From Deltaproteobacteria bacterium (lineage in GTDB: Bacteria; Myxococcota_A; UBA9160; JAJDAL01): DNA of 64,000 nucleotides. The stretch spans positions 281,874 to 345,873 of the forward strand of contig JAJDAL010000006.1 in the NCBI GenBank assembly GCA_029261875.1, read 5' to 3'. This document shows positions 1 through 8,056 of this stretch, in pieces. The translations under genes and the position numbers were made by a program. The notes beneath the pieces are model-generated. The model was given only the letters and a program-made list of their open reading frames with translations, was not told the origin of the DNA and did not search any database. Each line of letters starts with the position of its first letter. Position 1 is the stretch's first letter.

Positions 1-593
1 GAATTCGCCATCTCCCGATGCGGTTGCGACATCGTGCGTCCGCGGATCGTCTCGATGGCGCTCTTGTATTCCCCCACCCCAATCGCATCGATCTCCAAGC
101 CGAGCTTTTCCCCGAGTCCGCCGAAGAACAGGTATTCGCTCTTCAAACCCACCAGGGGACTCGGTGCGCCGGGCGCGAGGTAGATCTCGTCCGCCCCGGT
201 CGCGACGTAGTACTCGAGATTGCCTCCGAAGCTCTCCACTTCGAGGAACGCCGTGGTGGGATGGCCGGCATCGCGCAAGCGCACGATGGCGTCGCGAATT
301 TCCTGGGCCTTGGCCCAGGAAAGCCCGAGTCGGCCAATTCGCAGCACGACGCGAGACAAGCGCGGGTCCCGTTCGGCCTTGGCGAACTCCGACAGAAGAC
401 CCGCCAACGGTCGCGGGGTCGGCCCGAGCAGACGCGCGATCAAAGGCGCATCGGTCGCTTCGACGAAATCTCCGGAAAGTCGCAGCTCGAGCACGCTGCC
501 TTCTTCGACTTCCGGACCCGCCGAAGATCGCAGCCAGACGAACGCGATCGCGGCTACGAGAAAGAGAACGCCGTAGATCCGGGCTCTTTGCAT
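1..593 (-). CDS. SppA-like signal peptide peptidase (S49), N-terminal part, runs off the window
   Basis: The gene reads leftward and leaves the window, so about 197 N-terminal residues are visible and the C-terminus is missing. The start at 593 has the Shine-Dalgarno AAGGGG six bases upstream. A hydrophobic segment (about residues 7-18) is an N-terminal membrane anchor. Next comes the SppA-type stretch LRIGRLGLSWAKAQEIRDA, and then VGEYKSA, whose lysine (residue 177, codon 63-65) aligns with the catalytic lysine of E. coli SppA. The catalytic serine would lie beyond the window. SppA degrades cleaved signal peptides in the inner membrane. It is divergent from the thiolase-like gene, with 79 bases between them. 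Confidence 0.8.
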   Translation of the reverse strand, partial: MQRARIYGVLFLVAAIAFVWLRSSAGPEVEEGSVLELRLSGDFVEATDAPLIARLLGPTPRPLAGLLSEFAKAERDPRLSRVVLRIGRLGLSWAKAQEIRDAIVRLRDAGHPTTAFLEVESFGGNLEYYVATGADEIYLAPGAPSPLVGLKSEYLFFGGLGEKLGLEIDAIGVGEYKSAIETIRGRTMSQPHREMAN

Positions 594-672
594 CAGTTCC
601 CCTTTTTGGGCGCTCGTGTGGGGCCCGAGAGCGCCCGCCAAACGCATGGAGAGATAGCTATGATGCGGCGCA

Positions 673-2277
673 ATGGCCCGTGCGGTTTACATCGCAGGTG
701 TAGGACTCACCAAAGTCGACCTGACCGGACACATTTTCGGCAGCATTTTCGACCTGTTTGCCGAGGCCTACCGAAAAGCGCTCGAAGACGCGCCCGTGCG
801 CTCCTTCGACGCCGTTCAACTTGGAATCATGGACAGCGAGGAATTCGAGGGCCGCGCCAACATTGCGGCCAAGGTCGCCGATCGCCTGGGATTGACGGGA
901 ATCCCCGCGGTGCGGAGTGAAACCGCATCATCGACCGGCGCCGCCGCGTTCCACGAGGGCTATTACAAGATCGCATCGGGCCAGGCCGAGAGCGTGCTGG
1001 TGCTCGCGGGCGAGCGCATGAAGACCGTCACCACCGAGCTCGCCACGCGCATCATGTCCAAAACCATCGATCCGGTGGAGCGGAGCTTCGGTTTCACCAT
1101 GCCGGCCCTGATCGCTCTGGTCACCCAGGCCTGGATCCGCGAACGCAAGATCCGGCCCAAGACGATGTCCGACATCCTGGCGCGCCTGATGATGCGCGCT
1201 CACGCCCTGGGGGCCGAGAATCCCCTGGCGGCGTTCTACGGCAAAGTCGAACCGCTTTCCGCCTATTTCGACGCGCGCCAGAATTCCCCGGTCGCAACAC
1301 CCCTCATGCGAAAGGATTGTTCACCGGTTTGCGACGGCGCCGCCGCCGTCATCCTGACCGCGAAACCCCAAGCCGTGCGCGTGGCGGGCCTGGGCTCCGC
1401 GACCGAGACCTCTTCGATCCTGGATCGCTCGGTCCTCTCCAGTCTCGAAGCCACCACCCACGCGGCCAAAATCGCCTATTGGCGGGCCGACATCCCCGAC
1501 CCCCGCGACCTCCAGGGTCTCGTCGTCGAAGCCCACGACGCCTTCAACAGCCTGCTTCCCATCAACCTCGTGGATCTCGGGCTGCTGGATTCGAACGAAG
1601 TCGTGGAAGCCCTGGTGGGACCCTTGCGACGCGACCCCACAGACCCGCTCGAGCATCCCGTGACCGGAGTCCGCGGACGACTCCCCACCAATCTATCCGG
1701 AGGCCTCAAAGCCCGCGGACACCCGGTGGGGGGCACCGGACTGTTTCAGATCGCCGAAAATTACCTGCAGATCACGGAACGCTTTCCGAATCCGCGCGCA
1801 CAGGTGCGCCAGGCGAAGATCGGCATCAGCCACTCCATCGGCGGCCCGGGCAACAACGTCTACGTCACGGTGCTGGAGTCGAGCGACAATCGCCGCGAGA
1901 AAGGCTACGTCCAGCAGCCGCGAATTCATTTCGAATCCGGCACACCCCAGCGCCGGGCCGACACGCCGACGGACGTCCAGACCGGAAACGCCATCGTGGA
2001 AGCCGCCACGTCGATCTACGTCACCAGCGACCAGAAAGGCCCGATCCACGTCGCCCTGCTGCGCATCGACGGCCGACGGGTGTTTGCCAAACTGGATCAT
2101 CCCCTCGAAGAGGGCGAGGAAGTTCTGGACATGCAAGCCGGTCAAACCGTCAAGTTTCTGGTCAAGGACGACGGTGACCACTACTTCCAACTCCTGCGCC
2201 GCCGCGGCTGGACCCCCACCGCCATCGCCCGCTCCATCCGCCGCCGGGTTTCTGGATCCGAAGACACCGACAACTAG
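673..2277 (+). CDS. Thiolase-like protein fused to a C-terminal OB-fold (DUF35-like) domain, catalytic cysteines replaced
   Basis: The protein has 534 residues. Residues 1-405 have the SCP2-thiolase layout, with HD-F motif EAHDAF (286-291), GHPVGGTG (349-356) and HSIGGPG (387-393). The nucleophile position reads ETASSTG, so serine 86 replaces the catalytic cysteine, and the HDCF cysteine is alanine 290. Residues about 425-515 form a beta-rich OB-like domain of the kind usually encoded as a separate DUF35 protein. Loss of the cysteines argues against normal thiolase activity. A known precedent is the Ltp2 retro-aldolase, a cysteine-less thiolase fold that works with a DUF35 partner in steroid side-chain removal. 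A comparable aldolase or lyase role on acyl-CoA is inference. The ATG at 673 is the first in frame after an in-frame TGA. Confidence 0.75.
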   Translation: MARAVYIAGVGLTKVDLTGHIFGSIFDLFAEAYRKALEDAPVRSFDAVQLGIMDSEEFEGRANIAAKVADRLGLTGIPAVRSETASSTGAAAFHEGYYKIASGQAESVLVLAGERMKTVTTELATRIMSKTIDPVERSFGFTMPALIALVTQAWIRERKIRPKTMSDILARLMMRAHALGAENPLAAFYGKVEPLSAYFDARQNSPVATPLMRKDCSPVCDGAAAVILTAKPQAVRVAGLGSATETSSILDRSVLSSLEATTHAAKIAYWRADIPDPRDLQGLVVEAHDAFNSLLPINLVDLGLLDSNEVVEALVGPLRRDPTDPLEHPVTGVRGRLPTNLSGGLKARGHPVGGTGLFQIAENYLQITERFPNPRAQVRQAKIGISHSIGGPGNNVYVTVLESSDNRREKGYVQQPRIHFESGTPQRRADTPTDVQTGNAIVEAATSIYVTSDQKGPIHVALLRIDGRRVFAKLDHPLEEGEEVLDMQAGQTVKFLVKDDGDHYFQLLRRRGWTPTAIARSIRRRVSGSEDTDN

Positions 2278-2305
2278 TTCGCATTGCTAGGACGCGCGGG
2301 GCGGC

Positions 2306-2440
2306 GGGACTGGGGTCCGCCGCTCATGGCTCGGCCGCGTCGGAGGCTTTCGATCACAAGCACCGTGTGCCTCGTGCTCGCGGAAACGAACGCGGGCGCG
2401 GAGGCGGCCTGCGCTCTACTTCGCTGCGGACCCCAGTCCC
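2306..2440. repeat. MITE-like element, copy A (15-bp terminal inverted repeats)
   Basis: This noncoding 135-bp unit is bounded by GGGACTGGGGTCCGC (2306-2320) and its exact reverse complement (2426-2440). Inside are CATGGCTCGGCCG near the left end and GGCCTGCGCTCTACTTCG near the right end. Both stretches recur, in inverted orientation, in copy B at 2505-2654. No transposase is encoded, so it looks like a non-autonomous mobile element or a large hairpin repeat. The two copies make this intergenic region a giant imperfect palindrome. Confidence 0.7.
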
Positions 2441-2504
2441 ACCTCCCCGCGAGCTTCAGCCAGGCCGAACCCCGACCGCCACAACCGCGCTTGCATCGCG
2501 TGAG

Positions 2505-2654
2505 TCGGGATTGGGGGGTGCCCGAAGTGAAGTAAAGCGCAGGCCGGAAAAACGCCGGCGTCCGCCCAAGAACGAATCCCACGCAATCCTCTCGGGTGAT
2601 CCCAAGCGCCCGTATCCGGCCGAGCCATGAACGGAGGGCACCCCCCAATCCCGA
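2505..2654. repeat. MITE-like element, copy B, inverted relative to copy A (19-bp terminal inverted repeats)
   Basis: This 150-bp unit is bounded by TCGGGATTGGGGGGTGCCC (2505-2523) and its perfect reverse complement (2636-2654). Its reverse complement aligns with copy A near both ends: CATGGCTCGGCCG after the left terminal repeat, and GGCCTGCGCTTTACTTCA before the right one. The interior differs in length and sequence, so the copies have diverged. Copies A and B are separated by 64 bases. The stretch has no credible coding sequence. Confidence 0.7.
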
Positions 2655-2674
2655 CGGCTCCCAAGCACCGACCC

Positions 2675-2711
2675 GAAAAACGAAAAGGCCCCTCTAGAAA
2701 CTAGAGAGGCC
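2675..2711 (-). terminator. Rho-independent terminator of the alcohol dehydrogenase gene
   Basis: An 11-bp stem with one mismatch (2687-2697 with 2701-2711) closes a three-base loop. On the minus strand it is followed by a T-rich tract (complement of AAAAACGAAAA at 2675-2686). It lies 26 bases past the stop codon of the minus-strand gene at 2738. Confidence 0.8.
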
Positions 2712-2737
2712 CTCGCAAACCGAGATCCGAACCCGAG

Positions 2738-3847
2738 CTAGAAAACGATCACGCCCCGCGCGTTGACGCCTTTCTCGAGGTCTTCGAACGCACGCGGTGC
2801 ATCGTCGATCGAGTAGGTCTGGGTGACGAGTTCGTCGAGCTTCAAGCGGTTGGCCTTGTAGAGGCCGAGGAGCCGGGGATAGTCGACGCTCGGTCGGGCG
2901 GAGCCGAACCAGCTGCCGGTGATGATCTTCTCTTCCATGGGGAGCAACGTCGTGGGAACCGAAGTCATGTCACCCATCTTGGCGACGCCCACGACGACGA
3001 TGGTGCCGCCCTTGCCCACGGCGCTATAGGCCTGGGCGGCCACGGAACCGAGGCCGATGCATTCGAAGCCGTAATCCGCACCGGCACCGCCGGTGATTTC
3101 GCGCACCTTCGCAACGGGATCGCCATCGCTGTTGGGGTTCACCACGTGGGTGGCGCCGAATTGCTGGGCGAATTCGAGTTTCTTGTCCACCATGTCGACG
3201 GCGATGATGGTCTGAGCACCCGCGATCGCACAGCCTTGGATCACGTTGAGACCGACGCCGCCCGCGCCGAAGATCACCGCCGACGAACCCGGTTCCACCT
3301 TTGCGGTGTTGATCGCGGCGCCAACACCCGTCATGACCGCACAACCCACCAAGGCTGCCCGATCCGCCGGGATGTCGGGTTCGATCTTGACCACATTCTT
3401 GCGGTTCACCGTGGCGTATTCGGCCATGACGCCGACGCCGGAGAAGATGTGCAACGGGTTGCCGGACAGATCCTTCGTCCGAAGGTCGCCCGTGGGCAGC
3501 GTGAAGTACGCCTTACTGGCATCGTTGCAGAGCACGAGGCGCCCGGTCTTGCAGTAGCGGCATTCGCCGCAGGAATAGACGAAGCAGCTCACCACGCTGT
3601 CGCCGACCGCCAGGTCCGTCACGCCTTCCCCCACTTCGACCACCTTGCCCGCACCCTCGTGGCCGAGGATCAGGGGAGGGGGAAGCGGGATCGTGCCGTT
3701 GGTGGCGGAAAGGTCGCTGTGGCAGACGCCGCAGGCGTCGAGCTTGATCATGACCTCGCCGGCTTTGGGCGAGTCGACCTCGATTTCCTCGACGACGGGG
3801 GGTTTGTTGACTTCGCGGCAGATGACCGCTTTGGAACGCTGAGCCAT
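2738..3847 (-). CDS. Zinc-dependent alcohol dehydrogenase (MDR family)
   Basis: The 369-residue protein has the usual length for the class I/III medium-chain dehydrogenases. The catalytic zinc ligands are C39 in CGVCHSD and H63 in GHEGAG. The structural zinc cysteines are C93, C96, C99 and C107 with the standard 2-2-7 spacing. The Rossmann motif GAGGVGLNVIQ follows near residue 195. It oxidises an alcohol or reduces an aldehyde with NAD(P) or a bound cofactor. The substrate cannot be read from sequence. It ends at a clear terminator and appears monocistronic. The start at 3847 has GGAG (complement of 3857-3860) upstream. Confidence 0.9.
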   Translation of the reverse strand: MAQRSKAVICREVNKPPVVEEIEVDSPKAGEVMIKLDACGVCHSDLSATNGTIPLPPPLILGHEGAGKVVEVGEGVTDLAVGDSVVSCFVYSCGECRYCKTGRLVLCNDASKAYFTLPTGDLRTKDLSGNPLHIFSGVGVMAEYATVNRKNVVKIEPDIPADRAALVGCAVMTGVGAAINTAKVEPGSSAVIFGAGGVGLNVIQGCAIAGAQTIIAVDMVDKKLEFAQQFGATHVVNPNSDGDPVAKVREITGGAGADYGFECIGLGSVAAQAYSAVGKGGTIVVVGVAKMGDMTSVPTTLLPMEEKIITGSWFGSARPSVDYPRLLGLYKANRLKLDELVTQTYSIDDAPRAFEDLEKGVNARGVIVF

Positions 3848-3933
3848 GGGGGTTCACTCCTCGGTTTTTTAGGGGATCCAGTCTAGATAAGGCACCGGTC
3901 CCGCGCCAAAGCAGAGCCCCCTATACTGCCCCC

Positions 3934-4248
3934 ATGAGCGAGGCACGAAAGCTTTATAAGGAGGGCTTCTCCCACTACGTGGAAGCCCGATACGACGAGG
4001 CCACAGCCCTGTACCGCCAGGCCATCGAAGCCGACCCCAGCCTTTCGATCGCCTGGAACGGGCTCGCCATGGCGCTCGAGCGAAGTGGCGACATCGACGG
4101 CGCCATCGAGGCCGGTCTGAAGCTCATCGAACTCGAACCCGACGACCCCTTGAGCCACACCTGTCTATCGCGTTTCTACCAACGCAAAGGGATGATCCGC
4201 GAAGCGGAAGATGAAGCCGCTCTCGCGGCCCAATTGCAACGCGGCTAG
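3934..4248 (+). CDS. Small tetratricopeptide-repeat protein
   Basis: This 104-residue protein is made almost entirely of three TPR helix pairs: residues about 3-34, 37-68 and 71-100. The typical small-large-aromatic pattern is visible in YKEGFSHYVEARYDEA and AWNGLAMALERSGDIDGAI. There is no signal peptide, so it should be cytosolic and act as a protein-protein adaptor. Its stop shares the tetranucleotide CTAG (4245-4248) with the stop of the convergent tpx gene. The partner is unknown. Confidence 0.8.
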   Translation: MSEARKLYKEGFSHYVEARYDEATALYRQAIEADPSLSIAWNGLAMALERSGDIDGAIEAGLKLIELEPDDPLSHTCLSRFYQRKGMIREAEDEAALAAQLQRG

Positions 4249-4766
4249 CTGGCGGCGGTCCGAGCCGCTTCGATCGCGGCATCGTAGTTGGGATGGTTCG
4301 ACAGCTCGGAAACGTACTCCACGTGGACGATCCGATCGTTGGCGTCGATCACGAACACCGCGCGCGCGTCCAAGCGCAGCTCTTTGATGTGCGTGCCATA
4401 CGCTTCCCCGAAGGCCATCTCCCGGTGGTCCGAAAGACACTTCACGGAACTCGAACTCGTGACGCCACACCAGCGCTCCTGGGCAAAGGGTAGATCGGCG
4501 GAGATCGTGTAGACCACGACGCCTTCGCCCAGCTTCGATGCCTCTTCGTTGAAGCGCTTCGTCTGGAGATCGCAAACTGGCGTGTCGAGACTCGGGATGA
4601 CACTGATGAGTCGAATCTTCCCGGCAGACGACCCGAGGTTGACCTCTCGCAATCCGCTGCCCAGCGCCATGAAGTCGGGTGCCTTGTCGCCGACCTTCAG
4701 TTCCGGGCCCACCAGCGTCAGCGGGTTGCCCCGCATGGTGACTGCATTCTCGCGTTCGGCTGCCAT
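4245..4766 (-). CDS. tpx: Thiol peroxidase (Tpx-type peroxiredoxin)
   Basis: The 173-residue protein reduces hydrogen and alkyl peroxides with thioredoxin. The peroxidatic cysteine is in SLDTPVCDLQT, and the resolving cysteine lies in PFAQERWCG, equivalent to C61 and C95 of E. coli Tpx. The start at 4766 (MAAERENAVT) is preferred over an upstream ATG because GGAGG sits six bases before it. The tail AARTAAS ends at the CTAG shared with the TPR gene. Residues 1-20 carry the typical Tpx opening, MRGNPLTLVGPELKVGDKAP. Confidence 0.93.
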   Translation of the reverse strand: MAAERENAVTMRGNPLTLVGPELKVGDKAPDFMALGSGLREVNLGSSAGKIRLISVIPSLDTPVCDLQTKRFNEEASKLGEGVVVYTISADLPFAQERWCGVTSSSSVKCLSDHREMAFGEAYGTHIKELRLDARAVFVIDANDRIVHVEYVSELSNHPNYDAAIEAARTAAS

Positions 4767-4841
4767 CTCGATCCTCCATCTACCGTTCCGCATGTTAGCC
4801 GGGCACGCGCCCCAGGGAAGGACTCGTTACACTGGCCCGCC

Positions 4842-5504
4842 ATGTCGGACCCGCCCAAGAGCTTTCACCTTTCGCCCGAGGTTCACGACTACCTGGTGGC
4901 TCACGGCAACCCGCCGGACGAACTCCAGCGCGCCCTGATCGAAGAAACCCGGGCCCTGGGCGGTGTCTCGGTCATGCAGATCGCCCCGGAACAGGGCGCC
5001 TTCATGACCTGGCTCGCCCGCACCCTCGGCGTGCGGCGAGCGGTCGAAGTGGGGACCTTCACGGGCTATTCGGCCCTGGCACTGGCGCGCGGCATGCCGG
5101 ACGATGGCCATCTGCTGTGCTGCGACGTCTCCGAAGAGTGGACGGCGATCGCGCGGCGCTATTGGGAGAAAGCGGGGGTTGCCCACAAGATCGATCTTCA
5201 GATCGGTCCAGCGGCGGAGACCCTCGCCGCCCAGCCCGAACGCGAAGTGCTCGATCTGGGCTTCATCGATGCGGACAAGCCCAACTATCCGGTCTATTAC
5301 GAAGCGATTCTGAATCGCTTGCGACCCGGCGGCGTGATCGTCGTCGACAACGTGCTGTGGTCCGGACGCGTCGCCGACCCGAGCGCCAACGACGAGAACA
5401 CCAACGCCATCCGGGCCTTCAACACGAAGCTCACGGGCGATGCGCGCGTGGAGTGCGTGATGCTCCCGGTCTCGGACGGCCTCACCCTGGTCCGTAAGAA
5501 ATAA
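4842..5504 (+). CDS. SAM-dependent O-methyltransferase (family 3, caffeoyl-CoA/catechol type)
   Basis: The 220-residue protein matches the length of the caffeoyl-CoA O-methyltransferase-like family. The SAM-binding motif is VEVGTFTGYSALALA. The metal-dependent catalytic motif is DLGFIDADKPNYPVYYE, followed by VDNVLWSG. These enzymes methylate a catechol-type hydroxyl with a divalent metal. The substrate is not predictable here. It stands between two minus-strand genes and is probably transcribed alone. Confidence 0.9.
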   Translation: MSDPPKSFHLSPEVHDYLVAHGNPPDELQRALIEETRALGGVSVMQIAPEQGAFMTWLARTLGVRRAVEVGTFTGYSALALARGMPDDGHLLCCDVSEEWTAIARRYWEKAGVAHKIDLQIGPAAETLAAQPEREVLDLGFIDADKPNYPVYYEAILNRLRPGGVIVVDNVLWSGRVADPSANDENTNAIRAFNTKLTGDARVECVMLPVSDGLTLVRKK

Positions 5505-5508
5505 CCCG

Positions 5509-6051
5509 CTACGCGTCCGATCGATTCCAGCGTGCGGCGCATTGGGCGACGTATTCGCCATGGGCGCGCGCGGCGCGCAGATGCGCCGACGTGGGGCCCG
5601 CTTCGCCATCGCGCGGACTGCTTCGTGCAACGGGGCCCCAATGCGATCCCCCCGCCGCGAATTGCGCGAGGCGACTCGGCATGCTGACCAGCAACATGCC
5701 GTGCTCTGCCAAATTGGCGTGAAGGGAAAGCAGGGCCAACTCGGCCCCCCCCCGCCCCCCCAAGCCGGCACTCACGAAGGCCGCTCCGAGCTTGCCCACC
5801 AGGGATCCCTGTAGCCAAAGCGGTGCCATGCGCTCGAAGAACGCGCTCATGGAGGACTCGACGCCACCCATGTGGACGCCACTGCCCAGGATGATCGCGT
5901 CCGCGGCGATCAGATCCTCCGCAGTCGCCTCTTGTGCGCGCCGCGTGACGACCTCCGCGCCCGCCTCGCGCGCACCGGCCGCGACCGCCTCGGCCAGGCG
6001 ATCGGTCTTTCCCGTCGCCGACGCCACCACGATCAGCACCTGGGCCGCCAC
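5509..6051 (-). CDS. Flavodoxin-like / WrbA-type flavoprotein
   Basis: The 180-residue protein opens with LIVVASATGKTDRLAEAV, the flavodoxin phosphate-binding loop. It then has the second flavin motif AIILGSGVHMGGVESSMSAFF and a third loop with GGRGGAE and GSHWGP. This pattern fits FMN-dependent NAD(P)H:quinone oxidoreductases or flavodoxins. It lacks a close match to the full WrbA signature, so the assignment stays at family level. It lies one base downstream of the pseudouridine synthase gene on the same strand, so the two probably form an operon. Confidence 0.75.
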   Translation of the reverse strand: MAAQVLIVVASATGKTDRLAEAVAAGAREAGAEVVTRRAQEATAEDLIAADAIILGSGVHMGGVESSMSAFFERMAPLWLQGSLVGKLGAAFVSAGLGGRGGAELALLSLHANLAEHGMLLVSMPSRLAQFAAGGSHWGPVARSSPRDGEAGPTSAHLRAARAHGEYVAQCAARWNRSDA

Positions 6052-6052
6052 G

Positions 6053-6940
6053 CTATTCGAACCCCGCCGGCAACGCGCTCGTCACACGGATCTCGTCGAT
6101 GGCGATTCGCTGCGCGTGAAGCATCAAACGCGGCGCGTCCGCCCCGGACGCGTTTCCGTAGCGGTCGTCCCCGAGCACGGGAAATCCCAAATGGGCGAGG
6201 CTCGCGCGAATCTGGTGCAAGAACCCGGTCTCCAGTCGAATGTCCAACGCGCTCACTCCATCGGCCAGGGCGATTCGCTCGAACCCCATGCGGGTCAGGC
6301 GCGCGCCTCGGGTCTGGGCCGAGACCACGCGCACCAATGCCGGTCGATGCTGCGCCACCCGCAGCCACAGCGCACAGCTTCCGCGCTCGGGGGCCACGCC
6401 CGCAACGTTTGCTCGATAGATCTTCTCCACCTTCGAGTCCACGAACGCTTCACGCAACGCGCGCCAGCGCCCTTCTTCGCTGGCGAAAAGGACGACACCC
6501 GAGGTGTCGACGTCGAGCCGGTGAACGACGCCACTGCGCAGCCCCCCCTCTCCGATGCCGGCGATTTCGGGGCAGCGGGCCAGGACGGCACCCAGAAGCG
6601 TTCCGCGCTCGTCGGGTTCGAGCGGGTGAACCGCGACGCCGCTCGGCTTCTCCACCGCCAACCAGCCAGCGCCGCGCTCGAGGATTCGCAGATCCGTATC
6701 GGGCTCGGGCAGCGGAAGCGCGTTTCCGGGGTGAACGAAGTCGTGCACCTCCACCTCGTCCCCAGCGCAAAGCGCGGCGCCTTTGGCGCGGAGTGAAACA
6801 TCGCGCCCACACAGACGGACGCGCCCGCTGCGAAGCAGACGTCGAACTTGAATTCGGGAGATCTGGAGTTGGCGGGCGAGGAAAACGTCCAAACGCGCTC
6901 CTGTGTCCCGATCTTCGATGCGAAAGTGCTGCGACTCCAC
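6053..6940 (-). CDS. RluA-family RNA pseudouridine synthase
   Basis: The protein has an S4 RNA-binding domain (about residues 12-60: GARLDVFLARQ, ISRIQVRRLLRSGRV). The RluA catalytic domain follows, with VVHRLDVDTSG, whose aspartate is the nucleophile, and a later RLETGFLHQIR. It converts uridine to pseudouridine in rRNA or tRNA. The GTG at 6940 gives 295 residues and avoids overlap with the divergent antiporter. No strong Shine-Dalgarno supports any start, and the frame stays open further upstream to 7054. Confidence 0.85.
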   Translation of the reverse strand: MESQHFRIEDRDTGARLDVFLARQLQISRIQVRRLLRSGRVRLCGRDVSLRAKGAALCAGDEVEVHDFVHPGNALPLPEPDTDLRILERGAGWLAVEKPSGVAVHPLEPDERGTLLGAVLARCPEIAGIGEGGLRSGVVHRLDVDTSGVVLFASEEGRWRALREAFVDSKVEKIYRANVAGVAPERGSCALWLRVAQHRPALVRVVSAQTRGARLTRMGFERIALADGVSALDIRLETGFLHQIRASLAHLGFPVLGDDRYGNASGADAPRLMLHAQRIAIDEIRVTSALPAGFE

Positions 6941-7028
6941 CTGGGGGATTGTAGCGGCAGCCGCTCGAGCCCAAACTCCGCGCGCGCGGTGCTGGCCTGG
7001 TGACGGCCTTGCTAGTCTCTGCCTCGAA

Positions 7029-8015
7029 ATGTCCGCCCTGGCCATCGACGTCACTACCCTGCTCGCGGGTTTCGCGATCCTGATCGCCGGCGGCGAAGCC
7101 CTGGTGCGCGGCGCATCGGCAATTGCGCGTCAATCGGGCATCTCGCCTCTCGTCATCGGACTCACGGTCGTGGCTTTCGGAACCAGCGCACCCGAGCTCG
7201 CGGTCAACGTGCTCGCGGCCATTCGGGGCAACGGAGCCCTGTCCTTCGGAAACATCGTGGGCTCCAACCTCGCCAACGTCGGCATCGTCGTGGGTCTCAC
7301 GGCGATCTTTCGCCCCCTGATCATCGAAACCTCCATCGTGCGGCGCGAGATTCCCATGCTCCTGCTCGCCACCATCGCGGCGCTCGTCATGGCGAGCGAT
7401 CGCTGGCTCGCGGGCACGCCCGATTTCTTTTCGCGCGGGGACGCCCTGATCCTGCTGCTCCTGTTCGGCGTTTTCATCTACTACACGGTGCGCGATGTCT
7501 ATCGGCAGCGGGATTCCGACCCGTACATTCAGGCGGTCTCCGAAGCCGGCGCCGAAAGTGGACCCAACCTGTCGATCAGCTCGGTGCTGGTCGTGGTAGG
7601 CGTCGCGGCCCTCGTATTGGGCGCGGAGTTCACGGTGCGTGGGGCCACGGGTATGGCGCGCGCCATCGGCATGTCCGAAGCCCTGATCGGCTTGACCCTG
7701 GTCGCCATCGGCACGAGCCTGCCCGAACTCTCGGCCTCCCTGGTGGCGGCCTGGCGCGGGCATACGGACCTGGCGGTGGGAAACGTCGTCGGGTCCTGCA
7801 TCCTGAATCTATTGCTGATCCTCGGCATCTCGGGACTCGCCCGGCCCATCGCTGTGCCGGCCGGCGGTCAAATCGACTTGTGCGTCGCGCTCTTCTTGTC
7901 GGTTCTGCTGATGGGGGTTTGCAGTACGCACAGCGGTCGAATCATGCGCTATGAGGGCGCCGTGCTCGTAGCCATATACCTGTTGTACCTTGGCCAGCGA
8001 GCCATCCTCGCCTAG
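7029..8015 (+). CDS. Calcium/sodium antiporter (CaCA family, YrbG type)
   Basis: The 328-residue integral membrane protein has about ten hydrophobic segments and two inverted alpha-repeats. The repeats are AFGTSAPELAVNVLAA...GNIVGSNLANVG and AIGTSLPELSASLVAA...GNVVGSCILN, the ion-binding signatures of the Ca2+:cation antiporter superfamily. It exchanges Ca2+ for Na+ or H+ at the inner membrane. The ATG at 7029 is chosen because it begins the first membrane helix. A longer frame to 6903 adds 42 unlikely residues. A second, distant paralogue lies at 55531-56565. Confidence 0.9.
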   Translation: MSALAIDVTTLLAGFAILIAGGEALVRGASAIARQSGISPLVIGLTVVAFGTSAPELAVNVLAAIRGNGALSFGNIVGSNLANVGIVVGLTAIFRPLIIETSIVRREIPMLLLATIAALVMASDRWLAGTPDFFSRGDALILLLLFGVFIYYTVRDVYRQRDSDPYIQAVSEAGAESGPNLSISSVLVVVGVAALVLGAEFTVRGATGMARAIGMSEALIGLTLVAIGTSLPELSASLVAAWRGHTDLAVGNVVGSCILNLLLILGISGLARPIAVPAGGQIDLCVALFLSVLLMGVCSTHSGRIMRYEGAVLVAIYLLYLGQRAILA

Positions 8016-8056
8016 GAGCTCCTCCGCGACTCCGGCTGACCATTGGGGACGATGCG

